Origin: Rhizobium esperanzae
GTDB taxonomy: Bacteria; Pseudomonadota; Alphaproteobacteria; Rhizobiales; Rhizobiaceae
Direction of reading: 5' to 3'
NCBI RefSeq assembly: GCF_014197615.1
Contig: NZ_JACIFY010000011.1
Location: 124,001-188,000 of the forward strand
DNA length: 64,000 nucleotides
The position numbers were made by a program, and so were the translations under genes. The notes beneath the pieces are model-generated. The model did no database searches. It was given only the letters and a program-made list of their open reading frames with translations, and had not been told where the DNA came from. Within the stretch, counting starts at the first letter, position 1, and every line of letters begins with the position of its first letter. Below are positions 8,437-17,167 of the stretch, one piece after another.

Positions 8437-8601
8437 ATGACAAAGCTGATAGCCTTGTTGCTCATCCTTGCGATGGCGATACAGGTGATCAAGCCGCTCG
8501 GGCTTCCAGGCCTCAGGCGGCGGATGGATTTCTGGAAGATCGCGCTGATCGCTTTCGCCATCTGGGCATTGGCCCTGCTTTCGCGCGATTTCCTGATGTA
8601 A
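8437..8601 (+). CDS. small hydrophobic membrane protein, 54 aa
   Basis: A short gene reading MTKLIALLLILAMAIQVIKP, a loop with LPGLRRRMDF, then a second hydrophobic stretch WKIALIAFAIWALALL and a DFLM end. It therefore has two membrane-spanning helices joined by a basic loop that should face the cytoplasm. A GGAAAA lies about 9 nt before the ATG. Third-position GC is high, as in neighbours. It starts 174 bp from the divergent MFS start. I recognise no characterised family. Coding status is judged on composition and the clean two-helix layout. Confidence 0.65.
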   Translation: MTKLIALLLILAMAIQVIKPLGLPGLRRRMDFWKIALIAFAIWALALLSRDFLM

Positions 8602-8629
8602 GCCCCGGATTCAAGCCTCTACGCGGCCG

Positions 8630-9553
8630 TCAGTCCCGCAGGGTAATTTCGCCGCGCATGATGGAAACACAGCTTCCCGAGATCGCGACATCGGTGACGA
8701 TGCCGCCGGATTTTGCGACGTCGAGGGTGATGACGCTGCGGCGGCCCATTTCGACGCCCTGTTCGATGGCAATGCGGGCGCTCATATCGGCCTCCGGCGC
8801 CAGCGTGACGAGATAGGCGCCGAGAGCTGCCGAAGCGCTGCCGGTTGCCGGATCTTCGGGCACGTTGTCCAGCGGCGCGAACATGCGGGCGCGGATAGCC
8901 CACGGATTTTCGGGTGTCCTGGTATAGACGAAGAGCGAGAAGTCGTGGCCGTTGGTCGTCTGCCGGCCGGCGGCGGCCTGGAAGCCGGCAAGGTTCGGGC
9001 GGGCGGCAGAGAGCGCCTCGAGCCCGCTCAATTCGGCGACGGCGAAGTTCAGGCCAACCGAGGCGAAGACCGGGGCGTGGGTGGTTTTGACGATGGCGCC
9101 GGGTTCGAGCCCGATGCAGCGGGCGATGATTTCCTCGGCAATGGTATCGCCGACCGTCAGCGGCTGCGGCGCGCGGATGGCTGTTGCCGCGACCTTTCCG
9201 CCGCTGCGTCTCAGCTCGACCTCGACGATGCCGGCTTCTTCCTCGAAGCGCAGCTTGTCGCCGACCGGCTTGCCGAAGATCTCCGCCTGCTGGCCGAGCA
9301 CATAGGCAGTGCCGACATTCGGATGGCCGGCAAAGGGGATCTCCATCGTCGGAGTGAAGATGCGCACGCGGGCGGAATTCTCGGGGTCTTCAGGCGGCAG
9401 GACGAAGGTGACTTCGGAATAGTTGAACTCGGTGGCGATCCTCTGCATCGCCGCATCGGTAAGGCCCCGCGCATCGGAGATGACGGCAAGCGGATTGCCC
9501 TCGAAACGGGTGGACGTGAAGACATCGACGGTGACGTAGGAAATGGTGTCCAT
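8630..9553 (-). CDS. PhzF-family isomerase/epimerase
   Basis: A 307-aa member of the PhzF superfamily, whose diaminopimelate-epimerase-like fold performs acid-base isomerisation of small metabolites. The N-terminal lobe has YVTVDVFTSTRFEGNPLAV, the catalytic glutamate is in NYSEVTF (Glu47), and the GHPNVGTAYVL loop follows. The C-terminal lobe repeats the pattern with EDPATGSASAALGAYLV. Despite the name, no phenazine pathway is present here, so the substrate is unknown. Stand-alone gene, converging on the 54-aa membrane protein gene. Confidence 0.9.
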   Translation of the reverse strand: MDTISYVTVDVFTSTRFEGNPLAVISDARGLTDAAMQRIATEFNYSEVTFVLPPEDPENSARVRIFTPTMEIPFAGHPNVGTAYVLGQQAEIFGKPVGDKLRFEEEAGIVEVELRRSGGKVAATAIRAPQPLTVGDTIAEEIIARCIGLEPGAIVKTTHAPVFASVGLNFAVAELSGLEALSAARPNLAGFQAAAGRQTTNGHDFSLFVYTRTPENPWAIRARMFAPLDNVPEDPATGSASAALGAYLVTLAPEADMSARIAIEQGVEMGRRSVITLDVAKSGGIVTDVAISGSCVSIMRGEITLRD

Positions 9554-9708
9554 AGCGGCTCCTCTTGCAGCGGGCCGTTATGAATAATCACGATTTTTCG
9601 CGGGACGAAGCGGTTTCTTGTCGCCGAGACAATGCTGAGGGCTGTCTATCGCGTTGCGCTGATTTTTACGCAGATTCGTCGGATGGGGAGTGCGAGGCCT
9701 CTCCGAAC

Positions 9709-9849
9709 TCCCTCATTCCTGTGCTCGTCACAGGAACCCAGCCACGGCGCGTCTGCGCCGTGAATGAATCAATATCTCAAGGGAAAGAGTCTTCCGCGCC
9801 CAAAGACTTGGGAGCACTGGATTCCTGTGACAAGCACAGGAATGAGGGA
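9709..9849. repeat. RIME-like palindromic repeat
   Basis: A 141-bp intergenic element with terminal inverted arms (TCCCTCATTCCTGTG at left, CACAGGAATGAGGGA at right) and a second palindrome in the centre (ACGGCGCGTCTGCGCCGT). Its core (CCAGCCAC..GCGCGTCTGCGC and GCGCCCAA.GACTTGGG) also occurs, in reverse orientation, in the element inside tilS at 54951-55121. Such mosaics are known in rhizobia as RIMEs. The small frames that cross it are not genes. Confidence 0.85.
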
Positions 9850-9917
9850 GGCGAGGGGATTAGGCAAGAGCAGCAACGTTGACGTGCTGCCCTTGCCCGA
9901 ATCCCAGATGCAAAAAC

Positions 9918-10943
9918 TCAGGCGGCCTTTTCCAGGTCCTTCTTCCAGCTGCCCTTGGCGGCGAGGCTGTTCATCTCGGCGCGGTGGGTGAATTCACGCT
10001 GGCCGGCGGCGACGTTTTCCGGCTTGCCGTTCCAGGCCTTGAGCGCGCTGTCCTGCAGGGCGCGGCCGTAGGAGAAGGTGACGAACCAGGGCAGGTCGGC
10101 GGTGGCATTGATGGCGGAAAGGTGCGCGCTCGCCTCTTCGGTCGACTGGCCGCCGGAGAGGAAGGCGATGCCGGGAACCGCTGACGGAACCGTGCGCTTC
10201 AGCACCTGCACGGTGCGTTCGGCGACTTCGGCGACCGAAGCCTTGCGGGCGTTCTTGCCGTCGATGACCATGTTCGGCTTCAGGATCATGCCTTCGAGGC
10301 TGACGCGGGCGTCGGCCAGTTCCTCAAAAACGATGCGCAGCGTGGATTCGGTCACTTCGGCGCAGCGGTCGATATTGTGGTCGCCCGGCTTGCCGTCCAT
10401 CAGGCATTCCGGCTCGACGATCGGAACGATCTTGGCTTCCTGGCAAAGAGCCGCATAGCGGGCGAGCGCCTGAGCGTTGGCGCGGACCGAGCCGCGGGTC
10501 GGCAGCGTCGAGGAGATGGCGATGACGCCGCGCCACTTGGCGAAACGGGCGCCGGCTTCATAATAGCGGGCAAGGCGTTCGCCGAGGCCATCGAGGCCTT
10601 CGGTGATGGTTTCGCCGGGATATTTGGCCATCGGCTTGGCGCCGGTGTCGACCTTGATGCCGGGAATGGAACCGGCGGCGCGGATGATGTCGACGAAGGG
10701 CGTGCCGTCGGCAGCCTTCTGGAACAGCGTCTCTTCATAGAGGATGACGCCGGAGATATATTTCTTCATCGCCTCGTCGGAGCGGAAGAGCATTTCGCGG
10801 TAGTCGCGGCGGCTCGTTTCCGTCGATTCGAGGTTGATCGTGTCGAAACGCTTCTTGATGGTGGAGGTCGATTCATCTGCCGCAAGCAGTCCCCGGCCGC
10901 CCGCAACCATCTGCACTGCAATGTCTTCCAGTCGTTCGCTCAT
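9918..10943 (-). CDS. fbaB: class I fructose-bisphosphate aldolase
   Basis: A 341-aa Schiff-base (class I) aldolase that interconverts fructose 1,6-bisphosphate with glyceraldehyde 3-phosphate and dihydroxyacetone phosphate in the cytoplasm. The eukaryote-like family marks are LLAADESTSTIKKRF at about 20-35, PIVEPECLMDGKPGDHN near the middle, EGMILKPNMVIDGK with the lysine region at about 220-235 and FLSGGQSTEEASAHL near 265-280. It lies just downstream (minus strand) of pgk in a glycolytic/gluconeogenic neighbourhood, 225 bp apart. In rhizobia that mainly use the Entner-Doudoroff route it would serve gluconeogenesis. Confidence 0.95.
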   Translation of the reverse strand: MSERLEDIAVQMVAGGRGLLAADESTSTIKKRFDTINLESTETSRRDYREMLFRSDEAMKKYISGVILYEETLFQKAADGTPFVDIIRAAGSIPGIKVDTGAKPMAKYPGETITEGLDGLGERLARYYEAGARFAKWRGVIAISSTLPTRGSVRANAQALARYAALCQEAKIVPIVEPECLMDGKPGDHNIDRCAEVTESTLRIVFEELADARVSLEGMILKPNMVIDGKNARKASVAEVAERTVQVLKRTVPSAVPGIAFLSGGQSTEEASAHLSAINATADLPWFVTFSYGRALQDSALKAWNGKPENVAAGQREFTHRAEMNSLAAKGSWKKDLEKAA

Positions 10944-11101
10944 TTCGTTCTCTCCACAGCATGAAACATCGGCGGTTTAAGAATATAGGACGGCGATAAC
11001 AGAAGTTTATAGAGAGGAAAATGGAAGGCTAAGTCACTGAAACGATTGAAATCAATTCAATCGTTTGAAAAAATGGGATTTTTTCCGGCTCTTGAGCAAA
11101 T

Positions 11102-11132
11102 GACCGCGGAAGCGCCCTGGCTCCCGCGGTCT
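11102..11132 (-). terminator. possible terminator of pgk
   Basis: GACCGCGG and CCGCGGTC-like arms form a long GC hairpin 37 bp past the pgk stop. The T-tract on the minus strand is poor, so termination is only probable. Confidence 0.5.
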
Positions 11133-11168
11133 ATCCACATGTAAAACCTGTCAAATCAGGCTCGACGA

Positions 11169-12371
11169 CTATCTGGCGGCGTTGAGCACAGCGACGCCGG
11201 GAAGCTCCTTGCCTTCCATCCATTCGAGGAAAGCGCCGCCGGCTGTGGAGACATAGGTGAAATCGTCGGCAACGCCGGCATGGTTGAGCGCCGAAACGGT
11301 GTCGCCGCCGCCGGCAACGGAGGTGAGCTTGCCGGCTGCAGTGCGTTCGGCGGCGTATTTCGCGGCAGCGACGGTGGCGGCATCGAAGGGTTCGATCTCG
11401 AAGGCGCCGAGCGGACCGTTCCAGACGAGCGTCGAAGCGCGCTCGATCCAGGCGTTGATGGCTTCGACCGATTTCGTCCCGACATCGAGCACCATGGCAT
11501 CGGCCGGGATGGCGTTGATATCGACCGTCTCGTTGGCCGCACCCGCCTTGAACTCGCGGGCAATGACGCCGTCTTCCGGCAGGATGATGGCGCAGCCTGA
11601 TGTCGCGGCCTCGATCATGATCTGCTTGGCCGTTTCGGCGAGATCATGCTCGCAGAGCGACTTGCCGACATTGGTGCCGCGGGCGGCGATGAAGGTATTT
11701 GCCATGCCGCCGCCGATGACGAGCGCATCGACCTTCTTCACGAGGTTCATCAGGAGATCGATCTTGGTCGAGACCTTGGCGCCGCCGACGATCGCGACAA
11801 CCGGGCGGGCGGGAGCGCCGAGGCCCTTTTCCAGCGCTTCCAACTCGGCCTGCATGGTGCGGCCGGCATAGGCCGGCAGGTGGTGGGCAAGGCCTTCCGT
11901 CGAGGCATGGGCGCGATGGGCGGCGGAGAAGGCGTCATTGACATAGATATCTCCGTTGGCGGCAAGCGCCTTGGTGAAATCGGGATCGTTCTTTTCCTCG
12001 CCCTTGTGGAAGCGGGTGTTTTCCAGAAGCAGGATATCGCCGTCATTCATCGCCGCGACGGCGGCAGCGGCGGCCTCGCCGATACTATCGGAGGCCGTCA
12101 GCACCGCATGATCGAGCACTTCCTCGACGGAAGGGGCGATCAGCGACAGCGACAGATCCGGCGAGGGGCCATCCTTCGGCCGGCCGAAATGGGCCAGCAG
12201 GATGACCTTGGCCCCCTTGCCTGATAGTTCGAGGATCGTCGGCGCCACACGCTCGATGCGCGTCGTATCGGTGACCTTGCCGTCCTTGACCGGGACGTTG
12301 AGGTCGACGCGGACGAGAACGCGCTTGCCGCGGATGTCGTTGAGATCGTCGAGGGTCTTGAAAGAAGGCAT
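11169..12371 (-). CDS. pgk: phosphoglycerate kinase
   Basis: A 400-aa cytoplasmic enzyme that transfers phosphate between 1,3-bisphosphoglycerate and ADP. Length is normal for bacteria. Motifs include [17 protein letters not shown] at the N-terminus, [44 protein letters not shown] near the hinge, [10 protein letters not shown], and the nucleotide-binding [12 protein letters not shown]. It sits on the minus strand upstream of the aldolase gene. Gap and tkt lie 4-5 kb away on the same strand, so the triose segment of glycolysis is grouped but not one operon. Confidence 0.97.
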   Translation of the reverse strand: MPSFKTLDDLNDIRGKRVLVRVDLNVPVKDGKVTDTTRIERVAPTILELSGKGAKVILLAHFGRPKDGPSPDLSLSLIAPSVEEVLDHAVLTASDSIGEAAAAAVAAMNDGDILLLENTRFHKGEEKNDPDFTKALAANGDIYVNDAFSAAHRAHASTEGLAHHLPAYAGRTMQAELEALEKGLGAPARPVVAIVGGAKVSTKIDLLMNLVKKVDALVIGGGMANTFIAARGTNVGKSLCEHDLAETAKQIMIEAATSGCAIILPEDGVIAREFKAGAANETVDINAIPADAMVLDVGTKSVEAINAWIERASTLVWNGPLGAFEIEPFDAATVAAAKYAAERTAAGKLTSVAGGGDTVSALNHAGVADDFTYVSTAGGAFLEWMEGKELPGVAVLNAAR

Positions 12372-12440
12372 GGGCAGATCCAGTCTTGGTTGGCGGAAGT
12401 TGCGCCGACCATAGCAAGGATCATTCGAGACGCAAGGCGT

Positions 12441-14315
12441 TCAGCGGCCGTTTTCGCGTGTGGCTTCGTCGCGTCCGGCCGATGTTTTCGGGGCGGCTTC
12501 GGAGGCCTTGGTTTCGCGGCTCCGGCGTCCTTTCAGCCGGTCGCGGACGCGCTGGATGATGTCCTTGAGGTTGATGAAGATCGGCAGCGTAATCGCCGGT
12601 TCGACCGCTTCGAGCGACATGCCGACGGAGGTGATGTGATCATGCTCATCGAGATCGCGGACGATGAGGATGATCGAGCCGAGCCGAACGCGGTCGGCAT
12701 AATCGGCCTTGCCGCCAAGGCGCTGCCGCATCAGTTCGGCGATCGTCAGGCCCTTTTCGGATTCGTTCAGCAGGCCCGGGCCATAGGCGGCATCGAGATC
12801 GGCGGCCGGGCGGGCGGGGGAGAGCGCGAAGGCACCGAAGAACTCGGCATCGTCTTCATCCACCGGCGCACGGCTGGCAAAGAGCCGGTCGAGCAGGCGG
12901 GAATAACTCGGCACGATGAAGAGATAGACGAGATCGTGCTCCCGCAGCCGCCCGGCATATTGATAGCGCATCGACTTGCCGTCGCGGATGACGAGCGAGG
13001 GTGTTGCCCAGCGCGGAATGCGCTCGCCACGCAGCACCGGGCTATCCTTGATGACGCGGTAGGAAAGCAGTTCGTGGTTGGCGGCCCCCGGCAGATCGAC
13101 CTCGACCTTGTCGACGGCGCCGATACGCGGCGGAATGATCAGGCCGAGCTTCTTGGCGACGGGCTTGATCGTCCAGCCCTGGACGAGCAGGGAGACGAGC
13201 ACGATGATGAAGGCGGTGTTGAAATAGATCTGGCCGTTTTCCAGCTTGCCGAGGATCGGCATGATCGCCAGCAGGATGGAGACGGCGCCGCGCAGACCGA
13301 CCCAGGCGACGAAACCGATTTCCTGCTGCGTATAATCGAAGGGAAGCAGCGACAGCCAGACCGCCAGCGGCCGGGCGACGAAGATCAGGAAGAGGGCAAG
13401 CAGGATTGCCGGGACGATGATGGCGGGAAATTGCGACGGTGTGGCGAGCAGGCCGAGCACCAGGAACATGATGATCTGGGCGAGCCACGTCATGCCGTCC
13501 TGGAAGCGCTTGATGGTGCCGATCGCCTGCATCTTGCGATTTCCGGCATAGATGCCGGCGACATAGACGGCGAGGAAACCGCTGCCGCCGACAGCGCCGG
13601 TGAAGGAGAAGACGAGAAGGGCAAGTGCCAGCACGAAGATCGGCGTCAGGCCGCGATCGGTATCGAGCTTGCTGACGATCAGCACGATCATCATGCCGCC
13701 GAGCAGGCCGAGAATGACGCCGAGGCCCATCTGCTGCACGAACATGGCCAGCATGCCGATATTGATGCCGGCATAGCGTTCTCCGCTCGCCAGCACTTCG
13801 ACAAGAGCGATGGTGAGGAAGATCGCCATCGGATCGTTGGTACCGGATTCGACTTCCAGCGTCGAGCGCACCTTGTCGCGGATGTTGATGCCGCCGATGC
13901 GCAGCAGGAAGAAGACGGCGGCGGCATCAGTCGATGCGACGATCGAACCGAGCAGCAGGCCTTCCAGCCAGGTGAAGTTCAAAAGCCACGTGGCGGCGAA
14001 GGCAAAGAGCGAGGCAGTGATCAGCACGCCGACCGAAGACATGGCCAGAGAGGGCACGGCCGCCAGCCGGAAGGCCTGCATCGGCGTGCCGAAGCCGGAA
14101 TCGAACAGGATGACGGCCAGCGCGATGGAGCCGAGAATATAGGCAAGGTAATTGTTGCTGAACTCGATGCCGAGGCCGTCGACGCCGGCAGCAAGGCCGA
14201 TCATCAGGAAAAGCAGCAGCAGGGGGGCGCCGAAGCGAAAGGCGAGCAGGCTTGAAAAAGCGGCAAGAAGCACGAGCGCCGTCGAGACCAGCACCACGAT
14301 ATAGAACGCTTCCAT
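12441..14315 (-). CDS. NhaP2/CvrA-type K+(Na+)/H+ antiporter
   Basis: A 624-aa inner-membrane cation/proton antiporter of the CPA1 family. About 12 hydrophobic helices fill residues 1-400, with the family segments AVILFDSGFGTPMQAFRL, GSIVASTDAAAVFFLLR and WVGLRGAVSILLAIMP. A cytoplasmic regulatory part follows with a TrkA-C-like region (HELLSYRVIKDSPVLRGERIPRW) and a DxxI/LxLKD C-terminal domain, as in NhaP2/CvrA. The start at 14315 follows GGGGTGG and opens directly with a helix; the longer frame adds 53 non-hydrophobic residues. Ion choice (K+ or Na+) cannot be read. Confidence 0.9.
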   Translation of the reverse strand: MEAFYIVVLVSTALVLLAAFSSLLAFRFGAPLLLLFLMIGLAAGVDGLGIEFSNNYLAYILGSIALAVILFDSGFGTPMQAFRLAAVPSLAMSSVGVLITASLFAFAATWLLNFTWLEGLLLGSIVASTDAAAVFFLLRIGGINIRDKVRSTLEVESGTNDPMAIFLTIALVEVLASGERYAGINIGMLAMFVQQMGLGVILGLLGGMMIVLIVSKLDTDRGLTPIFVLALALLVFSFTGAVGGSGFLAVYVAGIYAGNRKMQAIGTIKRFQDGMTWLAQIIMFLVLGLLATPSQFPAIIVPAILLALFLIFVARPLAVWLSLLPFDYTQQEIGFVAWVGLRGAVSILLAIMPILGKLENGQIYFNTAFIIVLVSLLVQGWTIKPVAKKLGLIIPPRIGAVDKVEVDLPGAANHELLSYRVIKDSPVLRGERIPRWATPSLVIRDGKSMRYQYAGRLREHDLVYLFIVPSYSRLLDRLFASRAPVDEDDAEFFGAFALSPARPAADLDAAYGPGLLNESEKGLTIAELMRQRLGGKADYADRVRLGSIILIVRDLDEHDHITSVGMSLEAVEPAITLPIFINLKDIIQRVRDRLKGRRSRETKASEAAPKTSAGRDEATRENGR

Positions 14316-14653
14316 GCCCACCCCTTTCCGACGACTGCTTCGCGAATTTAGCCACCCCGGGCCGATCCGCTTTAATTCCAAACTCTCCCTCGCGCGCGGC
14401 GGCCCAACAGTAAACGGCAAAACGCCGGAGAAGGGTAGGCCTTGCGGCTTAACCTCGTCGCGATGCTGCATCATGCTGCTGAACGGCTGCTGCCGGACGG
14501 CCAGCCGAATTGGAATGCTACGGGAGAAATTCTCTATAAAGAATGTATAGGAAAATCAGGCGAGAGCAGGGCAAAAGAGAAAGGCACGAATTTTTCCTGC
14601 CGGTCTCTGCAAACGGCAACAGGATCGGACACGCTCCTGCTTCACGCCGAGCC
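14316..14653 (+). other. intergenic region, no gene seen
   Basis: 338 bp between the antiporter start and the acetyltransferase stop. Composition is less GC-rich than coding DNA and I see no convincing gene, RNA or repeat in it. It should contain the antiporter promoter. Confidence 0.5.
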
Positions 14654-15106
14654 CTACAGTGGCTTTCGGAAGAACACGACGCGCTGTGTCTCCTCAAATC
14701 CTAAAGCGGTATGGAGCGCGTGGCTTGCCGAATTCTCAAGTGGCGCGTCGGAGCCAAACTCAACACACCCAAGCGACTTCCCCCAATCGGCAACGGCATT
14801 GCAAAGCAACCCTGCGATACCCTTTCGTCTGTCAACGGGCCTGACATAAATCCCTTCGAGGAATAGAACGGGCGAGCTGCTGCAGCCATTCACGTAATCA
14901 TGCCGCAAAGTGGCCTCAGCAAAGCCGACAGCTTCATTCGCAGCATTTCGAGCGATGAACGCGACGGCTTCTCCACTTTCCGAAAGAACCGCCCGGCGCA
15001 ACTCGGCTCGATGATCCTCAAGCGAGTGATGCGGCCATAGCGCAGCACGAAGCTGCGCCCATGGCTCGACATCTTTTATAGTCCCAATCTCTATAATCGA
15101 TTCCAT
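14654..15106 (-). CDS. AAC(6')-like GNAT acetyltransferase
   Basis: A 150-aa GNAT protein that transfers acetyl from acetyl-CoA. Order and spelling of motifs follow the aminoglycoside 6'-N-acetyltransferase type I family: WAQLRAALWPHHSLEDH near the N-terminus, RHDYVNGCSSSPVLFLEGIYV, the CoA loop RRKGIAGLL, then EFGSDAPLENSASHALH and LGFEETQRVVFFRK at the end. The ATG at 15106 was preferred over a longer frame because it matches the family start and length. Real resistance activity is not proven; chromosomal members may act on other amines. A possible partner, the 59-aa membrane protein, lies 146 bp upstream. Confidence 0.82.
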   Translation of the reverse strand: MESIIEIGTIKDVEPWAQLRAALWPHHSLEDHRAELRRAVLSESGEAVAFIARNAANEAVGFAEATLRHDYVNGCSSSPVLFLEGIYVRPVDRRKGIAGLLCNAVADWGKSLGCVEFGSDAPLENSASHALHTALGFEETQRVVFFRKPL

Positions 15107-15252
15107 ATAGCGGTTGCCGTCTTGTCGTGGCGCGGATGCGGAGAGCGGGAAATGAACGACGAGATATTCCGATATCGGGTAGGAAAATGCAGGCCGCCCG
15201 GCAAGGGCAACCGGCTGCCGTTTCGTGCCAGAAGCGGCCGACCGTTGCTCTG

Positions 15253-15432
15253 CTATCCCAACACTGCCTGAAGTATGAGGACGGCGAGAAACGAGAGGCC
15301 GATGAACGCGGCAATCGAGATGACCAGGCGATTGGCCTTTGCCAGCACGGCAGGTCGGACATCCCGCTTGGGGTGAAATCGCTGCCGCCGCTTGAGGGTG
15401 GTCTGGGACAAGCGTTTTTGTGCCTCTGCCAT
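15253..15432 (-). CDS. small single-span membrane protein, 59 aa
   Basis: A short gene with a strong ribosome site (GGAGGTGAT, 4 nt before ATG at 15432). The product has a very basic N-terminal half (MAEAQKRLSQTTLKRRQRFH, PKRD) followed by one hydrophobic helix VISIAAFIGLSFLAVLILQ and a VLG end. The positive-inside rule puts the N-terminus in the cytoplasm. It resembles no family I can name. The excellent ribosome site makes it a better gene than any overlapping frame. Confidence 0.7.
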   Translation of the reverse strand: MAEAQKRLSQTTLKRRQRFHPKRDVRPAVLAKANRLVISIAAFIGLSFLAVLILQAVLG

Positions 15433-15568
15433 TTATCACCTCCACTTGGATCATTTCAGCCAGTGTGCAGCGCTGCGTATTTCCTCAATCTATCACGCCT
15501 GGGCAGTGGATTGCCAATTCTCGAAGCAACGGGGAAATGGTACCGCCATCCTGGCCCGCGAGCGGTAA

Positions 15569-15602
15569 CGCCGCATCGAAGCCGTCGCTTCGATGCGGCT
15601 TT
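15569..15602. other. strong stem-loop
   Basis: GCCGCATCGAAGC pairs perfectly with GCTTCGATGCGGC around a 4-nt loop. It lies 28 bp past the stop of the 104-aa gene; T-richness is on the plus side only (CTTTC), so it may be a weak terminator in either direction. Confidence 0.5.
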
Positions 15603-15629
15603 CGAAACCGGAAAAACGCGGATCGCCGT

Positions 15630-15944
15630 TCAGCCTTCAGTGTCCTCGCCCTCGTCGGTCAGATCTTCGACCGGGACCAGGAAAACCACGAACTCGTCGT
15701 CGATGGTCCGTTCGGGATCGTCGTCGAATTCATAGGCGTGCTCGACTTCGCTGGCTTCCTCAGCCGTCGCCTTGCGCAGGCTGAGCGTCGCCTTGCGGTC
15801 CCAAAGCGGCTTGCCTTCGGACTCGAGAATGGTCAGGTCGTCGCGAAAATCTTCCGCCTCGAAGAAATGCGTCGCTTCCTCATGGTTTTTCGAGCGAAAG
15901 CTGGCGACGGCGCGGCCGGCGATTTCAACGGTAAAGTAATCCAT
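15630..15944 (-). CDS. conserved acidic hypothetical protein, 104 aa
   Basis: The product begins MDYFTVEIAGRAVASF and is strongly acidic throughout, ending in DLTDEGEDTEG. It has alternating strands and helices and no membrane segment or signal peptide. The ATG at 15944 follows GAGGGACG; the longer frame upstream was rejected because it crosses the gap terminator. Base composition is that of a normal coding region. I know similar acidic proteins from rhizobia but no function, and nothing in the neighbourhood (gap downstream side) suggests one. Confidence 0.7.
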   Translation of the reverse strand: MDYFTVEIAGRAVASFRSKNHEEATHFFEAEDFRDDLTILESEGKPLWDRKATLSLRKATAEEASEVEHAYEFDDDPERTIDDEFVVFLVPVEDLTDEGEDTEG

Positions 15945-16025
15945 CCGTCCCTCTTTATCTCCTCCGGATGGCGATGCGGCTCCGGGGGTCATCAACGATG
16001 CCATGATTGGCTTCAGGCGCCTATA

Positions 16026-16050
16026 ACAAAACGGCCCGGTTTCCCGGGCC
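16026..16050 (-). terminator. rho-independent terminator of gap
   Basis: ACGGCCCGG/CCGGGCCGT stem followed on the minus strand by TTTTG, 26 bp beyond the gap stop. Confidence 0.85.
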
Positions 16051-16075
16051 GTCCATGATTTCAGTGATCCAGCGC

Positions 16076-17086
16076 TCAGATGAACTTGGCGAAGGCCACA
16101 GCCGTGTCGGACATGCGGCTGGAGAAGCCCCACTCGTTGTCGTACCAGGACAGGACGCGCACGAAGTTGCCTTCCATGACCTTCGTCTGATCGGTTGCGA
16201 AGATCGAGGAGTGGCTGTCGTGGTTGAAGTCGCGCGAGACGAGCGGCTCGTCGGTGTAGCCGAGGACGCCCTTCAGCTTGCCGTTGGCAGCAGCCTTGAT
16301 GGCTTCGTTGATTTCGCCGACAGTGGTAGCCTTCTTGGCGACGAACTTGAAGTCGACGACCGAGACGTTCGGCGTGGGAACGCGGATCGAGGTGCCGTCG
16401 AGCTTGCCCTTCAGGTGCGGCAGAACGAGGCCGACGGCCTTGGCTGCGCCCGTCGAGGTCGGGATCATCGAAAGGGCGGCGGCGCGGGCGCGATACAGGT
16501 CCTTATGCATCGTGTCGAGCGTCGGCTGATCGCCGGTGTAGGAGTGAATCGTCGTCATGAAGCCGTGGTCGATGCCGACGGCGTCGTCGAGAACCTTCAC
16601 GACCGGCACCAGGCAGTTGGTGGTGCAGGAGGCGTTGGAGATGACCATGTGCTCCTTGGTGAGCTGGTCATGGTTGACGCCGAAAACGACCGTCAGGTCA
16701 GCGCCGTCGGCGGGAGCCGAGACGATGACGCGCTTGGCGCCGGCGGTCAGGTGGGCGGCGGCCTTGTCGCGGGCGGTGAAGATGCCCGTGCATTCCATGG
16801 CGATGTCGACGCCGAGCTCGCGGTGCGGAAGCGTTGCCGGATCCTTGATCGCCGTGACCTTGATCGGCTTGCCGCCGCCGACGATGATCGTGTCGCCTTC
16901 GACCTTCACGTCGGCCGGGAACTTGCCGTGGATCGAGTCGTAACGCAGCAGATGGGCGTTGGTCTCGACCGGGCCGAGGTCGTTGATGGCGACGACTTCG
17001 ATGTCGGTGCGACCGGATTCGACGATAGCGCGCAGGACGTTGCGGCCGATGCGACCGAAACCGTTAATGGCAACCTTGACTGTCAT
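16076..17086 (-). CDS. gap: glyceraldehyde-3-phosphate dehydrogenase
   Basis: A 336-aa NAD-dependent enzyme converting glyceraldehyde 3-phosphate to 1,3-bisphosphoglycerate. The N-terminal Rossmann domain opens [19 protein letters not shown], the catalytic cysteine is in [12 protein letters not shown] at about 150, and the phosphate-binding [12 protein letters not shown] follows. The C-terminus has the usual [13 protein letters not shown]. Two in-frame ATGs lie 6 nt apart; the second (17086) has the better spacing from GGGAG. It lies directly downstream of tkt on the same strand (81 bp). Confidence 0.97.
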   Translation of the reverse strand: MTVKVAINGFGRIGRNVLRAIVESGRTDIEVVAINDLGPVETNAHLLRYDSIHGKFPADVKVEGDTIIVGGGKPIKVTAIKDPATLPHRELGVDIAMECTGIFTARDKAAAHLTAGAKRVIVSAPADGADLTVVFGVNHDQLTKEHMVISNASCTTNCLVPVVKVLDDAVGIDHGFMTTIHSYTGDQPTLDTMHKDLYRARAAALSMIPTSTGAAKAVGLVLPHLKGKLDGTSIRVPTPNVSVVDFKFVAKKATTVGEINEAIKAAANGKLKGVLGYTDEPLVSRDFNHDSHSSIFATDQTKVMEGNFVRVLSWYDNEWGFSSRMSDTAVAFAKFI

Positions 17087-17143
17087 GTTCATTCACTCCC
17101 GATAGAATAGGGCCCGATAGGCCGGGCCTGGAATTGAGGAGAT

Positions 17144-17165
17144 GGAGAGCGCCTCAAGGCGCTCT
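17144..17165 (-). other. stem-loop between tkt and gap
   Basis: A perfect 10-bp hairpin (GAGAGCGCCT/AGGCGCTCTC) 3 bp after the tkt stop, without a T-tract on the minus strand. It may stabilise the tkt mRNA end or lower read-through into gap. Confidence 0.5.
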
Positions 17166-17167
17166 CA

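Noticed and set aside
6665..8440. 591-codon open frame opposite the MFS gene
   Set aside because: Low-complexity Asp/Gly/Arg/His-rich translation typical of an antisense shadow.
9764..9991. Plus-strand frame of 75 codons starting MNQYLKG
   Set aside because: Crosses a RIME-like repeat and the end of the aldolase gene; no ribosome site.
12390..14255. 621-codon open frame opposite the antiporter gene
   Set aside because: Antisense shadow; the minus strand encodes a clear membrane protein.
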